Origin: Streptomyces sp. NBC_00358
GTDB lineage: Bacteria > Actinomycetota > Actinomycetes > Streptomycetales > Streptomycetaceae
Direction: 5' to 3'
DNA length: 64,000 nucleotides
Assembly: GCF_036099295.1 (NCBI RefSeq)
Contig: NZ_CP107976.1
Span: 5,394,001 to 5,458,000 of the forward strand
Positions 41,438-51,000 of this stretch are shown in pieces. The notes beneath the pieces were generated by a model, which did not search any database, was not told the origin of the DNA, and saw only the letters and a list, made by a program, of their open reading frames with translations. Numbering within the stretch: the first letter of the stretch is position 1; every line of letters starts with the position of its first letter. Made by a program: the position numbers and the translations under genes.

Positions 41438-41511
41438 GGGCCTGTGGCGCAGTCTGGTAGCGCACCTCGTTCGCATCGAGGGGGTCTGGGGTTCAAATCC
41501 CCACAGGTCCA
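41438..41511 (+). tRNA. tRNA-Ala (anticodon CGC)
   Basis: Cloverleaf: acceptor GGGCCTG/CAGGTCC with the alanine identity pair G3:U70, D stem GCGC/GCGC, anticodon stem CCTCG/CGAGG with loop TTCGCAT, T arm TGGGG-TTCAAAT-CCCCA, discriminator A. CCA is not encoded. Reads GCG. Confidence 0.95.
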
Positions 41512-41519
41512 CCGCAGCC

Positions 41520-41555
41520 AAGAGGCCCGTTCCCACCCGTGGGAGCGGGCCTCTT
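41520..41555. terminator. terminator after tRNA-Ala
   Basis: AAGAGGCCCG(T)TCCCAC pairs with GTGGGA(G)CGGGCCTCTT, 17 bp with one mismatch and a 2-nt loop, 8 nt after the tRNA. Confidence 0.85.
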
Positions 41556-41681
41556 GCCATGCCCTGGAGCCGACGGCGGCACCTCGCGTCGGCGGCCTCG
41601 GTGCCGGGGGTGCCGGGGGTGCCGGGGCGGCCGGGCGGCCCCGGCCGGCCGTGCGGCCGGCCAGGGTCAGTGCCCTGCGCG

Positions 41682-42158
41682 CTAGAGGGCCTTGGCGAAG
41701 CAGAGGCTCAGTTCGTGGAAGCGGTAGTAGCCGAACTTGGCGCACGGCTCGTAGCCGCTCGACGCGTAGAGGGCGACCGCCTCGGGCTGCTTGGTGCCGG
41801 TCTCCAGGACCATGCGGACGCGGCCGGCCACGCGGGCGTCGTCCTCCAGGGCGGCCAGGATGCGCCGGGCGAGACCGAGACCGCGGGCCTCCGGGACCAC
41901 GAACATCCGCTTGAGCTCGGCGTCACCGTCCGAGTAGCCCTCGTCGTTCTCGTCCTGGGCGCGCCAGCCGCCCGTGGCCACCGGGCGGTCCCGCTCGTCG
42001 TACGCGATCAGGTAGAGGCCGACGGGCGGGGCGAACATCCGCGGGTCCAGATGTGTGGCGTCGCCGTCGTCGCCGTAGCGCTCGGCGTATTCGGCCTGAA
42101 CCTGGTCGTTGAGCTTGATGGCATCGGGATGGTCGAAAGTGACCGGGCGGAAATGCAT
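41682..42158 (-). CDS. GNAT-family N-acetyltransferase
   Basis: 158 residues from ATG 42158. Single GNAT domain with ELKRMFVVPEARGLGLARRILAALEDDAR (acetyl-CoA-binding loop RGLGLA) and the C-terminal EAVALYASSGYEPCAKFG. A small cytosolic acetyltransferase; substrate unknown. Divergent from the exonuclease III gene, 72 bp between starts. Confidence 0.85.
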   Translation of the reverse strand: MHFRPVTFDHPDAIKLNDQVQAEYAERYGDDGDATHLDPRMFAPPVGLYLIAYDERDRPVATGGWRAQDENDEGYSDGDAELKRMFVVPEARGLGLARRILAALEDDARVAGRVRMVLETGTKQPEAVALYASSGYEPCAKFGYYRFHELSLCFAKAL

Positions 42159-42230
42159 GCGAATTACCGTACATCTATGCGGTGAATGATCGAGTTCGGG
42201 TCGGTGCGACCGATTAAGTATCGTGCCTGC

Positions 42231-43034
42231 GTGCTGACACTGACCTCTGTGAATGTGAACGGGCTCCGGGCCGCTGCGAAGAAGGGTTTCGTGGAGTGGC
42301 TCGCGGAGACCTCCGCCGATGTGCTGTGCCTTCAGGAGGTGCGGGCGGAGCCGGACCAGCTCTCCGCGGAGGTGCGCGCGCCGGAGGGCTGGCATGTCGT
42401 GCACGCCCCCGCCGCCGCCAAGGGCCGCGCGGGTGTGTCCCTTTACACACGCCGCGAGCCCGACCGTGTCCGGATCGGCTTCGGGTCCGAGGAGTTCGAC
42501 TCCTCCGGGCGGTACGTCGAGGCGGACCTGCCCGGTGTCACCGTCGCGAGTCTCTACCTCCCCTCGGGCGAGGTCGGGACCGAGCGGCAGGACGAGAAGG
42601 TCCGGTTCATGGAGGAGTTCCTCGCCTACCTGAAGGAGCTCAGGGTGCGGGCCGCCGCCGACGGACGCGAGGTCGTCGTCTGCGGCGACTGGAACATCGC
42701 CCACCAGGAGGCCGACCTCAAGAACTGGCGCGCCAACCGGAAGAACTCCGGCTTCCTGCCCGAGGAGCGGGAGTGGCTGGGGCGGGTCCTCGACGCGGGC
42801 GACGGCGGGTACGTCGACGTCGTCCGCGCCCTGCACCCGGACGCCGAGGGGCCGTACTCGTGGTGGTCGTACCGGGGGCGGGCCTTCGACAACGATTCAG
42901 GTTGGAGGATCGACCTTCAGATCACCACCCCGGGGCTCGCGGGCAAGGCGGTCAAGGGATTCGTGGAGCGCGCGGCGACGCACGACGAGCGCTGGTCCGA
43001 CCACGCGCCGGTCACGGTGGTCTACGACCTCTGA
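42231..43034 (+). CDS. xth: exodeoxyribonuclease III
   Basis: 267 residues from GTG 42231. Mg2+-dependent 3'-5' exonuclease and AP endonuclease of base-excision repair. Catalytic segments: SVNVNGLRAAAKKGF, LCLQEVRAEPDQL (Glu ligand), VVVCGDWNIAHQEADLKN, RIDLQITTP and WSDHAPVTVVYDL (Asp-His pair). A -10-like TATCGT ends 6 nt before GTG, with no Shine-Dalgarno sequence, so leaderless translation is likely. Confidence 0.94.
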   Translation: MLTLTSVNVNGLRAAAKKGFVEWLAETSADVLCLQEVRAEPDQLSAEVRAPEGWHVVHAPAAAKGRAGVSLYTRREPDRVRIGFGSEEFDSSGRYVEADLPGVTVASLYLPSGEVGTERQDEKVRFMEEFLAYLKELRVRAAADGREVVVCGDWNIAHQEADLKNWRANRKNSGFLPEEREWLGRVLDAGDGGYVDVVRALHPDAEGPYSWWSYRGRAFDNDSGWRIDLQITTPGLAGKAVKGFVERAATHDERWSDHAPVTVVYDL

Positions 43035-43103
43035 GCCGCCCGTCGTCCGCGAGCCGTCGGCCACGTCCTCCGGGCGGGGCCCCGTCGCGGTGAGCGCCGT
43101 CTC

Positions 43104-43943
43104 CTACGTCCGGGGGTCCTGGTGATCGCCGGATCGGAGCCGCCGGTCCAGCGCCATCGACAGTTCCGCCTCCACCACGCTCTTCGCCAGGGGGCGCAGG
43201 CGTTGGAGGTCGTCCGGGGTGCGGTCCTCGGTGAGGACGAGGGTGGTGAAGAGCTCGGCGAGTGCCTCGGTGTGGTCGCGGACGCGCCGGGCCGCCGTCA
43301 GGACGTCCGCGAGCGGTATGCCCTCGCGGACCAGGGCGGCCGAGACGTCGAGGAGCCGGCGGCTTATGTGGACGATCTCGCCGCCGTCGGTGCCGAGATA
43401 GCCGAGGTCGAGTGCCGCGGCGAGGTTCTCCGGGGTCGCCTGTCCGGCGAAGACGTCGGCCAGCTCCTCGGGGGACAGCCGGACCGGGGTCTCCTCGGAG
43501 GGCTCGCCCAGCCCGAGCAACTCGCCCACGTCACGGCCGTGGTCGAAGGCCTCGGCGAGTTCCGCGATGCCGTTGAGGGTGTGGCCGCGTTCCAGCAGCG
43601 CCGAGATCGTGCGCAGACGCGCCAGGTGGGTGTCGTCGTACCAGGCGATACGGCCCTCGCGCCGGGGCGGCGGTATGAGCTTGCGCTCCCGGTAGAAGCG
43701 CAGGGTGCGCACGGTGATGCCGGCCTCCTCGGCCAGCTCCTCCATGCGGTACTCGCGTCTGCCGGGCTCCGGCGGGGACCGGTCGGCGCCCGCGGACGGG
43801 CCGGAGCCGGGCTCCGCGGCCTCGCGCGGGCGGGCGTCGCGTGGTCGCGTGCCGGACGCGTCCGGTGGTCGCGTGCCGGTCGTCCGCGTCCCGGCGCCCT
43901 GTGCTCGCGCCCCCGCGCCTCGCTTTCCTGATCCCTCGGCCAC
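43104..43943 (-). CDS. MerR-family regulator with long disordered N-terminus
   Basis: 279 residues from GTG 43943. The first ~62 residues are Arg/Gly/Pro-rich and disordered; then a MerR winged helix (YRMEELAEEAGITVRTLRFYRERKLIPPPRREGRIAWYDDTHLARLRTI) and a helical C-terminal domain without the metal-binding cysteines of metal sensors. Start could lie further in (at the RREYRMEEL region) since MerR proteins usually lack such an extension. Divergent from a monooxygenase operon, its probable target. Confidence 0.84.
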   Translation of the reverse strand: MAEGSGKRGAGARAQGAGTRTTGTRPPDASGTRPRDARPREAAEPGSGPSAGADRSPPEPGRREYRMEELAEEAGITVRTLRFYRERKLIPPPRREGRIAWYDDTHLARLRTISALLERGHTLNGIAELAEAFDHGRDVGELLGLGEPSEETPVRLSPEELADVFAGQATPENLAAALDLGYLGTDGGEIVHISRRLLDVSAALVREGIPLADVLTAARRVRDHTEALAELFTTLVLTEDRTPDDLQRLRPLAKSVVEAELSMALDRRLRSGDHQDPRT

Positions 43944-44028
43944 GTCCGCACCCTACGTCGTACCCCCGGTAACTTTCCCGGTCGCGACCCCTACCCATGA
44001 GTACGAAGCTGCTCTACTCTCCCGATTG

Positions 44029-44046
44029 TGCCAGTGTTCACTGGCA
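44029..44046. promoter_or_regulatory. perfect 18-bp palindrome upstream of the monooxygenase operon
   Basis: TGCCAGTGTTCACTGGCA, 28 bp before the monooxygenase ATG, in the 131-bp spacer to the divergent MerR gene. A perfect dyad of this length is a strong operator candidate; the regulator could be MerR or an unlinked TetR-type repressor. Confidence 0.6.
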
Positions 44047-44074
44047 GGGTCGTGCGGGCTAGGGAGGCGTCGGG

Positions 44075-45625
44075 ATGACCGAGCACGAGCATGTACGGGT
44101 GGCGGTGATCGGGTCCGGGTTCGGCGGGCTGGGGGCCGCTGTGCGGCTGCGCCGCGAGGGGATCACCGACTTCGTCGTCCTGGAGCGGGCCGGCGCGGTG
44201 GGCGGCACCTGGCGCGACAACAGCTATCCCGGGTGCGCCTGCGACGTCCCGTCGCACCTCTACTCGTTCTCGTTCGCGCCCAACCCCGAATGGCCGCGCA
44301 CCTTCTCCGGACAGGAGCACATCCGCGCGTATCTGGAGCATGTCGCGGACGTCTTCCGGCTGCGCCCGCATCTGCGGTTCGACTCCGAGGTCAAGATGAT
44401 GACCTGGGACGCGCAGAAGCTGCGCTGGGGGATCGAGACCAGCAGCGGGTACCTGACGGCGGACGTCGTGGTCTCCGCGACCGGACCGCTGTCCGACCCC
44501 AAGATCCCGCACATCCCCGGGATCGACACGTTCACCGGCAAGGTGTTCCACTCGGCCCGCTGGGACCACGACTACGACCTGCGCGGCAAGCGGGTCGCCA
44601 TGATCGGCACCGGCGCCTCGGCCATCCAGATCGTGCCGGCGATCCAGCCGGACGTCGCCCGGCTGACCCTGTTCCAGCGCACGCCGCCGTGGGTGATGCC
44701 GCGGGTCGACCGGGCCATCAGCGGCGCCGAGCGGTGGCTGCACCGCAAGCTGCCGTTCACGACACAGGCCAGGCGCGGGCTCCTGTGGGGCATCCGGGAA
44801 CTCCAGGTGCAGGCGTTCACCAAGCGGCCGAACGAACTCGGCATGGTCGAGCGGCTGGCCAAGCGGAACATCGCGCGCGCCGTCAAGGACCCGGCGCTGC
44901 GGGAGAAGCTGACGCCCGACTACCGGATCGGCTGCAAGCGGATCCTGCTGTCGAACGCCTACTACCCGGCGCTCACCCGGCCGAACGTGGACGTGGTGGC
45001 CTCCGGACTCGCCGAGATCGACGGCTCCGCGCTCGTCGCCGCCGACGGCACCAGGGCCGAGGCCGACGCGATCGTGTTCGGGACCGGGTTCCACGTCACC
45101 GACATGCCGATCGCCGAGTGCGTCGTCGGGGCGGACGGCAGGACGCTCGCGCAGGCGTGGGAGTCGGGCATGAAGTCGCTGCGCGGCGCCACCGCCGCCG
45201 GCTTCCCCAACTGGATGACGATCATCGGACCGAACACCGGGCTCGGGAACTCCTCGATGATCCTGATGATCGAGTCCCAGCTGAACTACATGGCCGACTT
45301 CGTACGGCAGTTGGACGTGCTCGGCGGGCGTGCGGCGCTCGACGCGCGCCCCGCCGCCGTCGACGCCTGGAACGACCGCGTGCAGGAGCGGATGAAGCGC
45401 ACGGTGTGGAACACCGGCGGCTGCACGAGCTGGTACCTGGACGCCAACGGCGTCAACACGACCGTATGGCCCGGTACGACGGCCGAGTTCCGGAGCGCCA
45501 CGCGCCGGGTCGACCTGGCCGAGTACGAGGTGCTGCGCGCCCCGGAACCCGCGGCCGGGCCCGGGGCCGCGCCCGAGCCGCGTACGAGGAGCACCCGCGA
45601 GAAGAAGGTGGAGGCGGACGCGTGA
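44075..45625 (+). CDS. flavin-containing Baeyer-Villiger-type monooxygenase
   Basis: 516 residues, ATG 44075. FAD Rossmann motif VAVIGSGFGGLGAAVRL at ~9-25, VGGTWRDNSYPGCACDVPSHLYS, the BVMO fingerprint FTGKVFHSARWD (FxGxxxHxxxW[P/D]) near 150 and the NADPH Rossmann motif VAMIGTGASAIQIVPAI near 172. Converts ketones to esters, or N/S-oxidises. First gene of an overlapping three-gene operon with an α/β-hydrolase and an SDR, which fits alcohol-ketone-ester-acid degradation. Similar in make-up to the mymA operon of M. tuberculosis. Confidence 0.92.
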   Translation: MTEHEHVRVAVIGSGFGGLGAAVRLRREGITDFVVLERAGAVGGTWRDNSYPGCACDVPSHLYSFSFAPNPEWPRTFSGQEHIRAYLEHVADVFRLRPHLRFDSEVKMMTWDAQKLRWGIETSSGYLTADVVVSATGPLSDPKIPHIPGIDTFTGKVFHSARWDHDYDLRGKRVAMIGTGASAIQIVPAIQPDVARLTLFQRTPPWVMPRVDRAISGAERWLHRKLPFTTQARRGLLWGIRELQVQAFTKRPNELGMVERLAKRNIARAVKDPALREKLTPDYRIGCKRILLSNAYYPALTRPNVDVVASGLAEIDGSALVAADGTRAEADAIVFGTGFHVTDMPIAECVVGADGRTLAQAWESGMKSLRGATAAGFPNWMTIIGPNTGLGNSSMILMIESQLNYMADFVRQLDVLGGRAALDARPAAVDAWNDRVQERMKRTVWNTGGCTSWYLDANGVNTTVWPGTTAEFRSATRRVDLAEYEVLRAPEPAAGPGAAPEPRTRSTREKKVEADA

Positions 45626-46725
45626 GCCGACCGACGTATGAGACGCACGGCGCGTACACGCCTCCCGTGCCGGTCCGGGAACTGATCGCGCACTCCGCGG
45701 ACGGGGCGCGCCTGCACGTCGAGGTGCACGGACCCGAGGACGCGCCCGCCGTCGTCCTCGCGCACGGCTGGACCTGCTCGACCGCCTTCTGGGCGGCCCA
45801 GATCCGCGACCTCGCCGCCGACCACCGCGTCATCGCGTACGACCAGCGCGGGCACGGGCGCAGTCCCGCGAGCGACACGTGCAGCACCGAGGCGCTCGCC
45901 GACGACCTGGAGGCGGTGCTCGCGGCCACCCTCGCGCCGGGCGAGAAGGCCGTCCTCGCGGGGCACTCGATGGGCGGTATGACGTTGATGGCCGCCTCGG
46001 CGCGGCCGCGGTTCAGGGAGCACGCGGCGGCGGCCCTGCTGTGCAGTACGGGAAGCACGCGGCTGGTCGAGGAGTCGCGCGTGCTGCCGATGCGCGCCGG
46101 GCGGCTCCGGACCCGGGTCACCGGGGCGGTGCTCGGCTCCCGGGCGCCCCTCGGGCCCGTCACACCGCTCGCCAGGCGGATCCTCAAGTACGCGACCATG
46201 GGCCCCGGTTCGTCCCCGGCCATGGTGGACGCGTGCGCCCGGATCGTGCACGCCTGTCCGCGCACCGTGCGCCACGCCTGGTCCGCCGTGCTCGCCACGC
46301 TCGATCTCGACCGGGGCGTGCGGGAGTTGAGGGTGCCGACGGCGGTGATCGCGGGCACGGTCGACCGGTTGACGCCGGTCGTGCACGCGCGTTCCCTGGT
46401 GGCGGCGCTGCCGAACTGCGTCGGCAGCACCGAGCTGCCGGGGCTCGGGCACATGACTCCGGTGGAGGCGCCCGACCTGGTGACCGCCCGGATACGGGAA
46501 CTCGTCACCACCTACGCGCGGCCCGCCGAGCCGCCGAAGGCGGCAGCGGGCGCGGAGAACACACGGACCGCCGTCGAGGGCGCGGAGAACACACGGACCG
46601 CCGTCGAGGGCGCGGAGAACACACGGACCGCCGTCGAGGGCGCGGAGAACACACGGACCGCCGTCGAGGGCGCGGAGAACACACGGACCGCCGTCGAGGG
46701 CGCAGAGATCAAGGAGGGCGCATGA
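45622..46725 (+). CDS. α/β-hydrolase with C-terminal 10-residue tandem repeats
   Basis: 367 residues from GTG 45622, overlapping the monooxygenase stop (GTGA). α/β-hydrolase fold: VVLAHGWTCSTAFW (oxyanion loop), VLAGHSMGGMTLM (Ser nucleophile, GxSxG), TVDRLTPV (Asp) and GLGHMTPVEAP (His). Probably hydrolyses the ester product of the monooxygenase. After the catalytic domain, five perfect copies of GAENTRTAVE form a hydrophilic tail encoded by identical 30-bp repeats. Overlaps the SDR gene by ATGA. Confidence 0.9.
   Translation: MSRPTYETHGAYTPPVPVRELIAHSADGARLHVEVHGPEDAPAVVLAHGWTCSTAFWAAQIRDLAADHRVIAYDQRGHGRSPASDTCSTEALADDLEAVLAATLAPGEKAVLAGHSMGGMTLMAASARPRFREHAAAALLCSTGSTRLVEESRVLPMRAGRLRTRVTGAVLGSRAPLGPVTPLARRILKYATMGPGSSPAMVDACARIVHACPRTVRHAWSAVLATLDLDRGVRELRVPTAVIAGTVDRLTPVVHARSLVAALPNCVGSTELPGLGHMTPVEAPDLVTARIRELVTTYARPAEPPKAAAGAENTRTAVEGAENTRTAVEGAENTRTAVEGAENTRTAVEGAENTRTAVEGAEIKEGA
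46551..46700 (+). repeat. five perfect 30-bp tandem repeats inside the hydrolase gene
   Basis: The unit begins CGCGGAGAACACACGGACCG and spans 30 bp; five copies are identical at every base. In frame, each encodes ten residues (GAENTRTAVE). Perfect identity implies recent expansion; copy number is likely to vary between strains. Confidence 0.97.
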
Positions 46726-47606
46726 GCAGGGTGGGTCTGGATGGACAGGTGGCCGTCGTCACGGGGGCCGCGCGCGGTGTCGGTGAACTCCTCGCGCGCA
46801 AGCTCTCCGCGCGCGGGGCGAAGGTCGCGCTGGTCGGGCTGGAGGCGGACGCGCTGAAGCGGGTCTCGGAACGGCTGCCCGGCGAGAGCGACCACTGGTA
46901 CGCCGATGTCACCGACCACGAGGCCATGGCGCGGGTCGCCCAGGAGGTCGGGCAGCGGTTCGGCAAGGTGGACATCGTCGTCGCCAACGCCGGTGTCGCG
47001 AGCGGCGGGCCCTTCGTGGACTCCGACCCCGTCGCCTGGCGGCGGGTGATCGAGGTGAACCTGATCGGATCCGCGGTGACCGCGCGGGCGTTCCTGCCGG
47101 CGCTGATGGAGAGCCGGGGGTATCTGCTGCAGATCGCGTCGCTGGCCGCGATCACTCCCGCTCCCATGATGTCGGCCTACTGCGCGTCCAAGTCCGGTGT
47201 GGAGGCGTTCGCGCACAGTCTGCGCGGCGAGGTCGGGCACAAGGGCGTGCGCGTCGGCGTCGGGTATCTGTCGTGGACCGACACCGACATGGTGCGGGGT
47301 GCCGACCAGGACGAGGTGATGCGGGAGCTGCGGCAGCGGCTGCCGTGGCCCTCCAACAAGACGTATCCGCTGGGGCCGGCCGTCGACCGGATCGTGGCCG
47401 GGATCGAGCGCCGCTCCAGCAGTGTGTACGCGCAGTGGTGGCTGCGCGGGATGCAGGGCATCCGCGGCTATCTGCCCGCGGTCATCGGGGCGGTCGGGCA
47501 ACGTGAGATGCGGCGGTTCGAACCGCGCCTCGGACAGGTTCCGAGGGGGCTGGTCGGGGCCGGCGGGGCGGCCGACGAACAGGAACGGAAATCGACGGCT
47601 CCGTGA
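46722..47606 (+). CDS. short-chain dehydrogenase/reductase
   Basis: 294 residues, ATG 46722 with AAGGAGG upstream, overlapping the hydrolase stop. Classical SDR: VVTGAARGVGELLA (TGxxxGxG cofactor loop), VANAGVASGG (NAG), catalytic Ser in LQIASLAAITPAP and YCASKSG (YxxxK). Expected to oxidise a secondary alcohol to the ketone used by the monooxygenase, or act on the product alcohol. The C-terminal extension (RGMQGIRGYLPAVIGAV) suggests weak membrane association. Confidence 0.91.
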   Translation: MSRVGLDGQVAVVTGAARGVGELLARKLSARGAKVALVGLEADALKRVSERLPGESDHWYADVTDHEAMARVAQEVGQRFGKVDIVVANAGVASGGPFVDSDPVAWRRVIEVNLIGSAVTARAFLPALMESRGYLLQIASLAAITPAPMMSAYCASKSGVEAFAHSLRGEVGHKGVRVGVGYLSWTDTDMVRGADQDEVMRELRQRLPWPSNKTYPLGPAVDRIVAGIERRSSSVYAQWWLRGMQGIRGYLPAVIGAVGQREMRRFEPRLGQVPRGLVGAGGAADEQERKSTAP

Positions 47607-47759
47607 GGCGGACAGGGCGTCCCACCGGCGCGTCTCACGGTGAGTGACTGATCGAAATGCGTGCTCTGTCCGTGCGTGCAACTCTGGTCGAGGCCCGAAC
47701 CCCCTGATCGCACAAGGGGGTCGAGCCGGAATCCCTCACCCACTACGGGAGTGAATCGC

Positions 47760-47951
47760 ATGAGCATGCAGGACCAGTTCAAGGACAAGGCCGAGCAGCT
47801 TAAGCAGACGGCCAAGAAGCAGAAGAAGACGGGCGAACCGCGAGGCAGGGCGAGCGAGCGTTCCCCGATGGGGAACGACCGCCCGATGCCGGACGCGGAG
47901 CGTGCTCAGCGTGAGGCCCAGGACCGCTTCGACCAGGACTACGACGTCTGA
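47760..47951 (+). CDS. small hydrophilic hypothetical protein
   Basis: 63 residues, highly charged: MSMQDQFKDKAEQLKQTAKKQKK then RGRASERSPMGNDRPMPDAERAQREAQDRFDQDYDV. The start resembles CsbD-type stress proteins (FKxKAExxK) but the rest does not. ATG 47760 follows ACTACGGGAG. Predicted disordered or helical, cytosolic. Closed by a strong terminator. Function unknown. Confidence 0.7.
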   Translation: MSMQDQFKDKAEQLKQTAKKQKKTGEPRGRASERSPMGNDRPMPDAERAQREAQDRFDQDYDV

Positions 47952-47970
47952 TCGTTCGCCGGTTCGGCCT

Positions 47971-48006
47971 GAGTGGGGTGCCCTCTCCCAAGAGGGCACC
48001 CCACTC
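47971..48006. terminator. 16-bp stem bidirectional terminator
   Basis: GAGTGGGGTGCCCTCT and AGAGGGCACCCCACTC flank a CCCA loop, between the convergent small gene and the tricorn gene. Confidence 0.87.
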
Positions 48007-48093
48007 TTGTTGTTCGGCGTCGGGGTTCGGCGTCGGGGAGGCCGCGACAGCCGCCCCGGCAACGGTCCGTTGCCGGGGCGTTCCCGGGGGCGG

Positions 48094-51000
48094 TCAGCCC
48101 GATCTCGGGGGGAGCTTCGGGCGCGTTCTGTCGGGCACGTCCGAGTGGTCCGGCGGCGAGGCGGCGGGATGGGTGCGCAGCAGGTCCAGGGCGAGCTGGA
48201 TGGCGTCGTCCAGTTGGGCGTGGCGGCCCTCGGCCCAGTCGAGCGGGGTGCGCAGGATCTCCAGGTCGGGTGCGACGCCGTGGTTCTCGACGGACCAGCC
48301 GTACGCGTCGAACCAGGCGGCGTTCATGGGCACGGTGATGACGGTGCCGTCGCCGAGGCGGTGGCGGCCGGTCATGCCGACGACCCCGCCCCAGGTGCGC
48401 TGACCCACCACCGGGCCCAGCTTGAGCAGTTTGAAGGCCGCGGTGATCATGTCGCCGTCGGAGGACGTCGCCTCGTCGGCCAGGGCCACCACCGGCCCGC
48501 GGGGGGCGTTGGAGGCGTACGACACCGGCTGGGCGTCGCGGGTGAGGTCCCAGCCGAGAATCGTCCGGGTCAGCTTCTCGACGACCAGTTCGCTGATGTG
48601 GCCGCCCGCGTTGCCCCGCACGTCGACGATGAGGGCCGGGCGCGAGACCTCCATCCGCAGATCGCGGTTGAACTGGGCCCAGCCCGAGCCGCCCATGTCC
48701 GGGATGTGCAGGTAGCCGCAGTGGCCGCCGCTCAACTCCCGTACGACCTGGCGGCGTTTGGCCACCCAGTCCTGGTAGCGCAGGGGGCGTTCGTCGATCA
48801 GCGGGACCACGGCCACCCGGCGCGAGCGCCCCTCGCCCTCCGCGGGGGTGAAGGTCAGCTCCACCGTCGTACCGCCCGCGCCCGCGAGCAGCGGATACGG
48901 GCCGGTGACCGGGTTCACCGGGCGGCCGTCCACATGGGTCAGGACGGCGCCCTCGCGAATTCCGGCACCCGCCAGCGGTGAGCGGGCCTTGGAGTCGGAC
49001 GAGTCGCCGGGCAGAATCCGCTTGAGCATCCAACCGCCGTCACGGCAGACGAAGTTGGCGCCCAGGAGTCCTTGCCAGCGCTGGTAGTGGGGTGGGCCCT
49101 CGTTGCGGCGCGCGGCGGTGACGTACGCGTGCGAGGTGCCCAGTTCGCCGAGGACCTCGCGCAGCAGATCCGCGAACTCGTCCGGGGAGGCGATCCGTTC
49201 GACCAGCGGCCGGTACTGCTCAAGGATCGCGTCCCAGTCGAGGCCGCACATGTCGGGGTCCCAGTAGTAGGCGCGGATGATGCGGCCGGCCTCCGCGTAC
49301 GCCTGGCGCCATTCGGCGGGCGGGTCCACGTCGTGCAGGATGCGGCGCAGGTCGATCCACACGGTCGAGTCGCTGTCCCCGGACTCGGTGGAGGGGACGG
49401 CGCGCAGGTCGCCCTCGTCGACGACGACGAGCCGGGAACCGTCGCCGCTCACCGCGAACCAGTCCAGGTGGTCGACCAGTTCGGACTTCTTCGCCTTGGT
49501 GATGTTGAAGAACTCCAGGGTCGGACGGCCGGTCGTGTCGTCCGGGTTGGCGAACGTCTCGCCCAGCGCGCCGGAGATCGGCCAGCGCAGCCAGACCAGG
49601 CCGCCGCCCGAGACCGGGCGCAGCGCCGAGTACTTGGAGGCGGTGACCGGGAAGGGCGTCACCCGGCTCTCCAGGCCTTCGAGTTCGACGGTCGTCGCGC
49701 TGCCGTCGCCGGTGCCCTCCTCGATCGGGTCGAGGCCCCCGGCGACCGGCCGTCCGTCCGGGTTCAGCGCGAACGGGGAAGGCGTGGCGGAGGACAGCGG
49801 GACGAGGTAGGGGCGGCAGCCGAGAGGGAAGGACAGGTCCCCGGTGTGCACGTCGTACACCGGGTCGAAGCCGCGCCAGGACAGGAAGGCCAGATAGCGG
49901 CCGTCCCGCGTGAACACCGGATTCTCGTCCTCGAAGCGCCCGTTGGTGACGTCGACGATCAGACGGTCCTTTATGCGGGCCATCTTGATCTGCCGCAGGG
50001 AGCGGCCGATCCCGGGGTGCGACCACGTCAGCCAGGCGCCGTCCGGGGAGAAGGCGAGGTCCGTCACCGGGCCGTTGATGGAACGGATGAGCTCGGTGAC
50101 CTCGCCCTGCCCGGTCTCCGTTCCGGAGCCGTCCTCGGACTCCGTTTCGGACTCCGTTTCGGACGGGTCCTCGGACTCGGTGCCGGAGGCGTCCTCGGAC
50201 TCCGTGCCTGAGCTGGTGTCGGACTCGGGGCCGGAGGTCTCCTCGGACTCCGTGCCGGTGAGGTCGGCGGACTCCTCCGTCGCGTCGAGGAGGAGCAGCC
50301 GCCCGTCGTTCGAGGCGATGGCGAGCCGCTCGCCCTGCGGGTCCGACACCAGTTCCTGTACGCGGCCCAGTTGTCCGGAGGCGAGGCGGCGCGGCTCGCG
50401 GGCGCCGGACGCGCGCGGCAGGTAGGCGATCTCGACGGCGTCCTCGCCCTCCGCGTCGGTGACGTAGGCGACCTGGCCGCCCGAGCCGAGCATCTCCGGG
50501 AGCCGGACCCGTACGCCCGGGGTGTCCGCGATGGTGCGGGCCGGCCCGTCGCGGTGGGTGAGCCAGTACAGGCTGCCGCGTACGACGACGGCGCCGGCCC
50601 GGCCCGTCTCGTCCACGGAGATGCTGTCCACGTGCTGCGCGGCGGGCACCTGGTACGTACGCCGTCCCGGACGCGGACCGCCCAGGCGGATGTCGAGGCG
50701 CCGGGGAACCGACTCGGGGGAGAGGTTGTCGACGATCCACAGGTCGCCCGCGCACTGGTAGACGACCCTGCTTCCGTCCGAGGCGGCGTGCCGGGCGTAG
50801 AAGGCGTCGTGGTCGGTGTGCCTGCGCAGGTCGGAGCCGTCGTACGCGCACGAGTAGAGGTTCCCGACGCCCTCGTGGTCGGAGAGGAACGCGATCCGTC
50901 CGCCGACGAACATCGGGCAGGCGAGGTGGCCGTCGAGGTCGGCGACCAGTTGCCGTCCGTGCAGCCAGATGCGGCCCGTGGCCCCGCCGCGGTAACGCTT

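Noticed and set aside
43705..45621. Long plus-strand frame continuing upstream of the α/β-hydrolase
   Set aside because: The upstream part is the out-of-frame shadow of the MerR and monooxygenase genes; the real start is GTG 45622 coupled to the monooxygenase stop.
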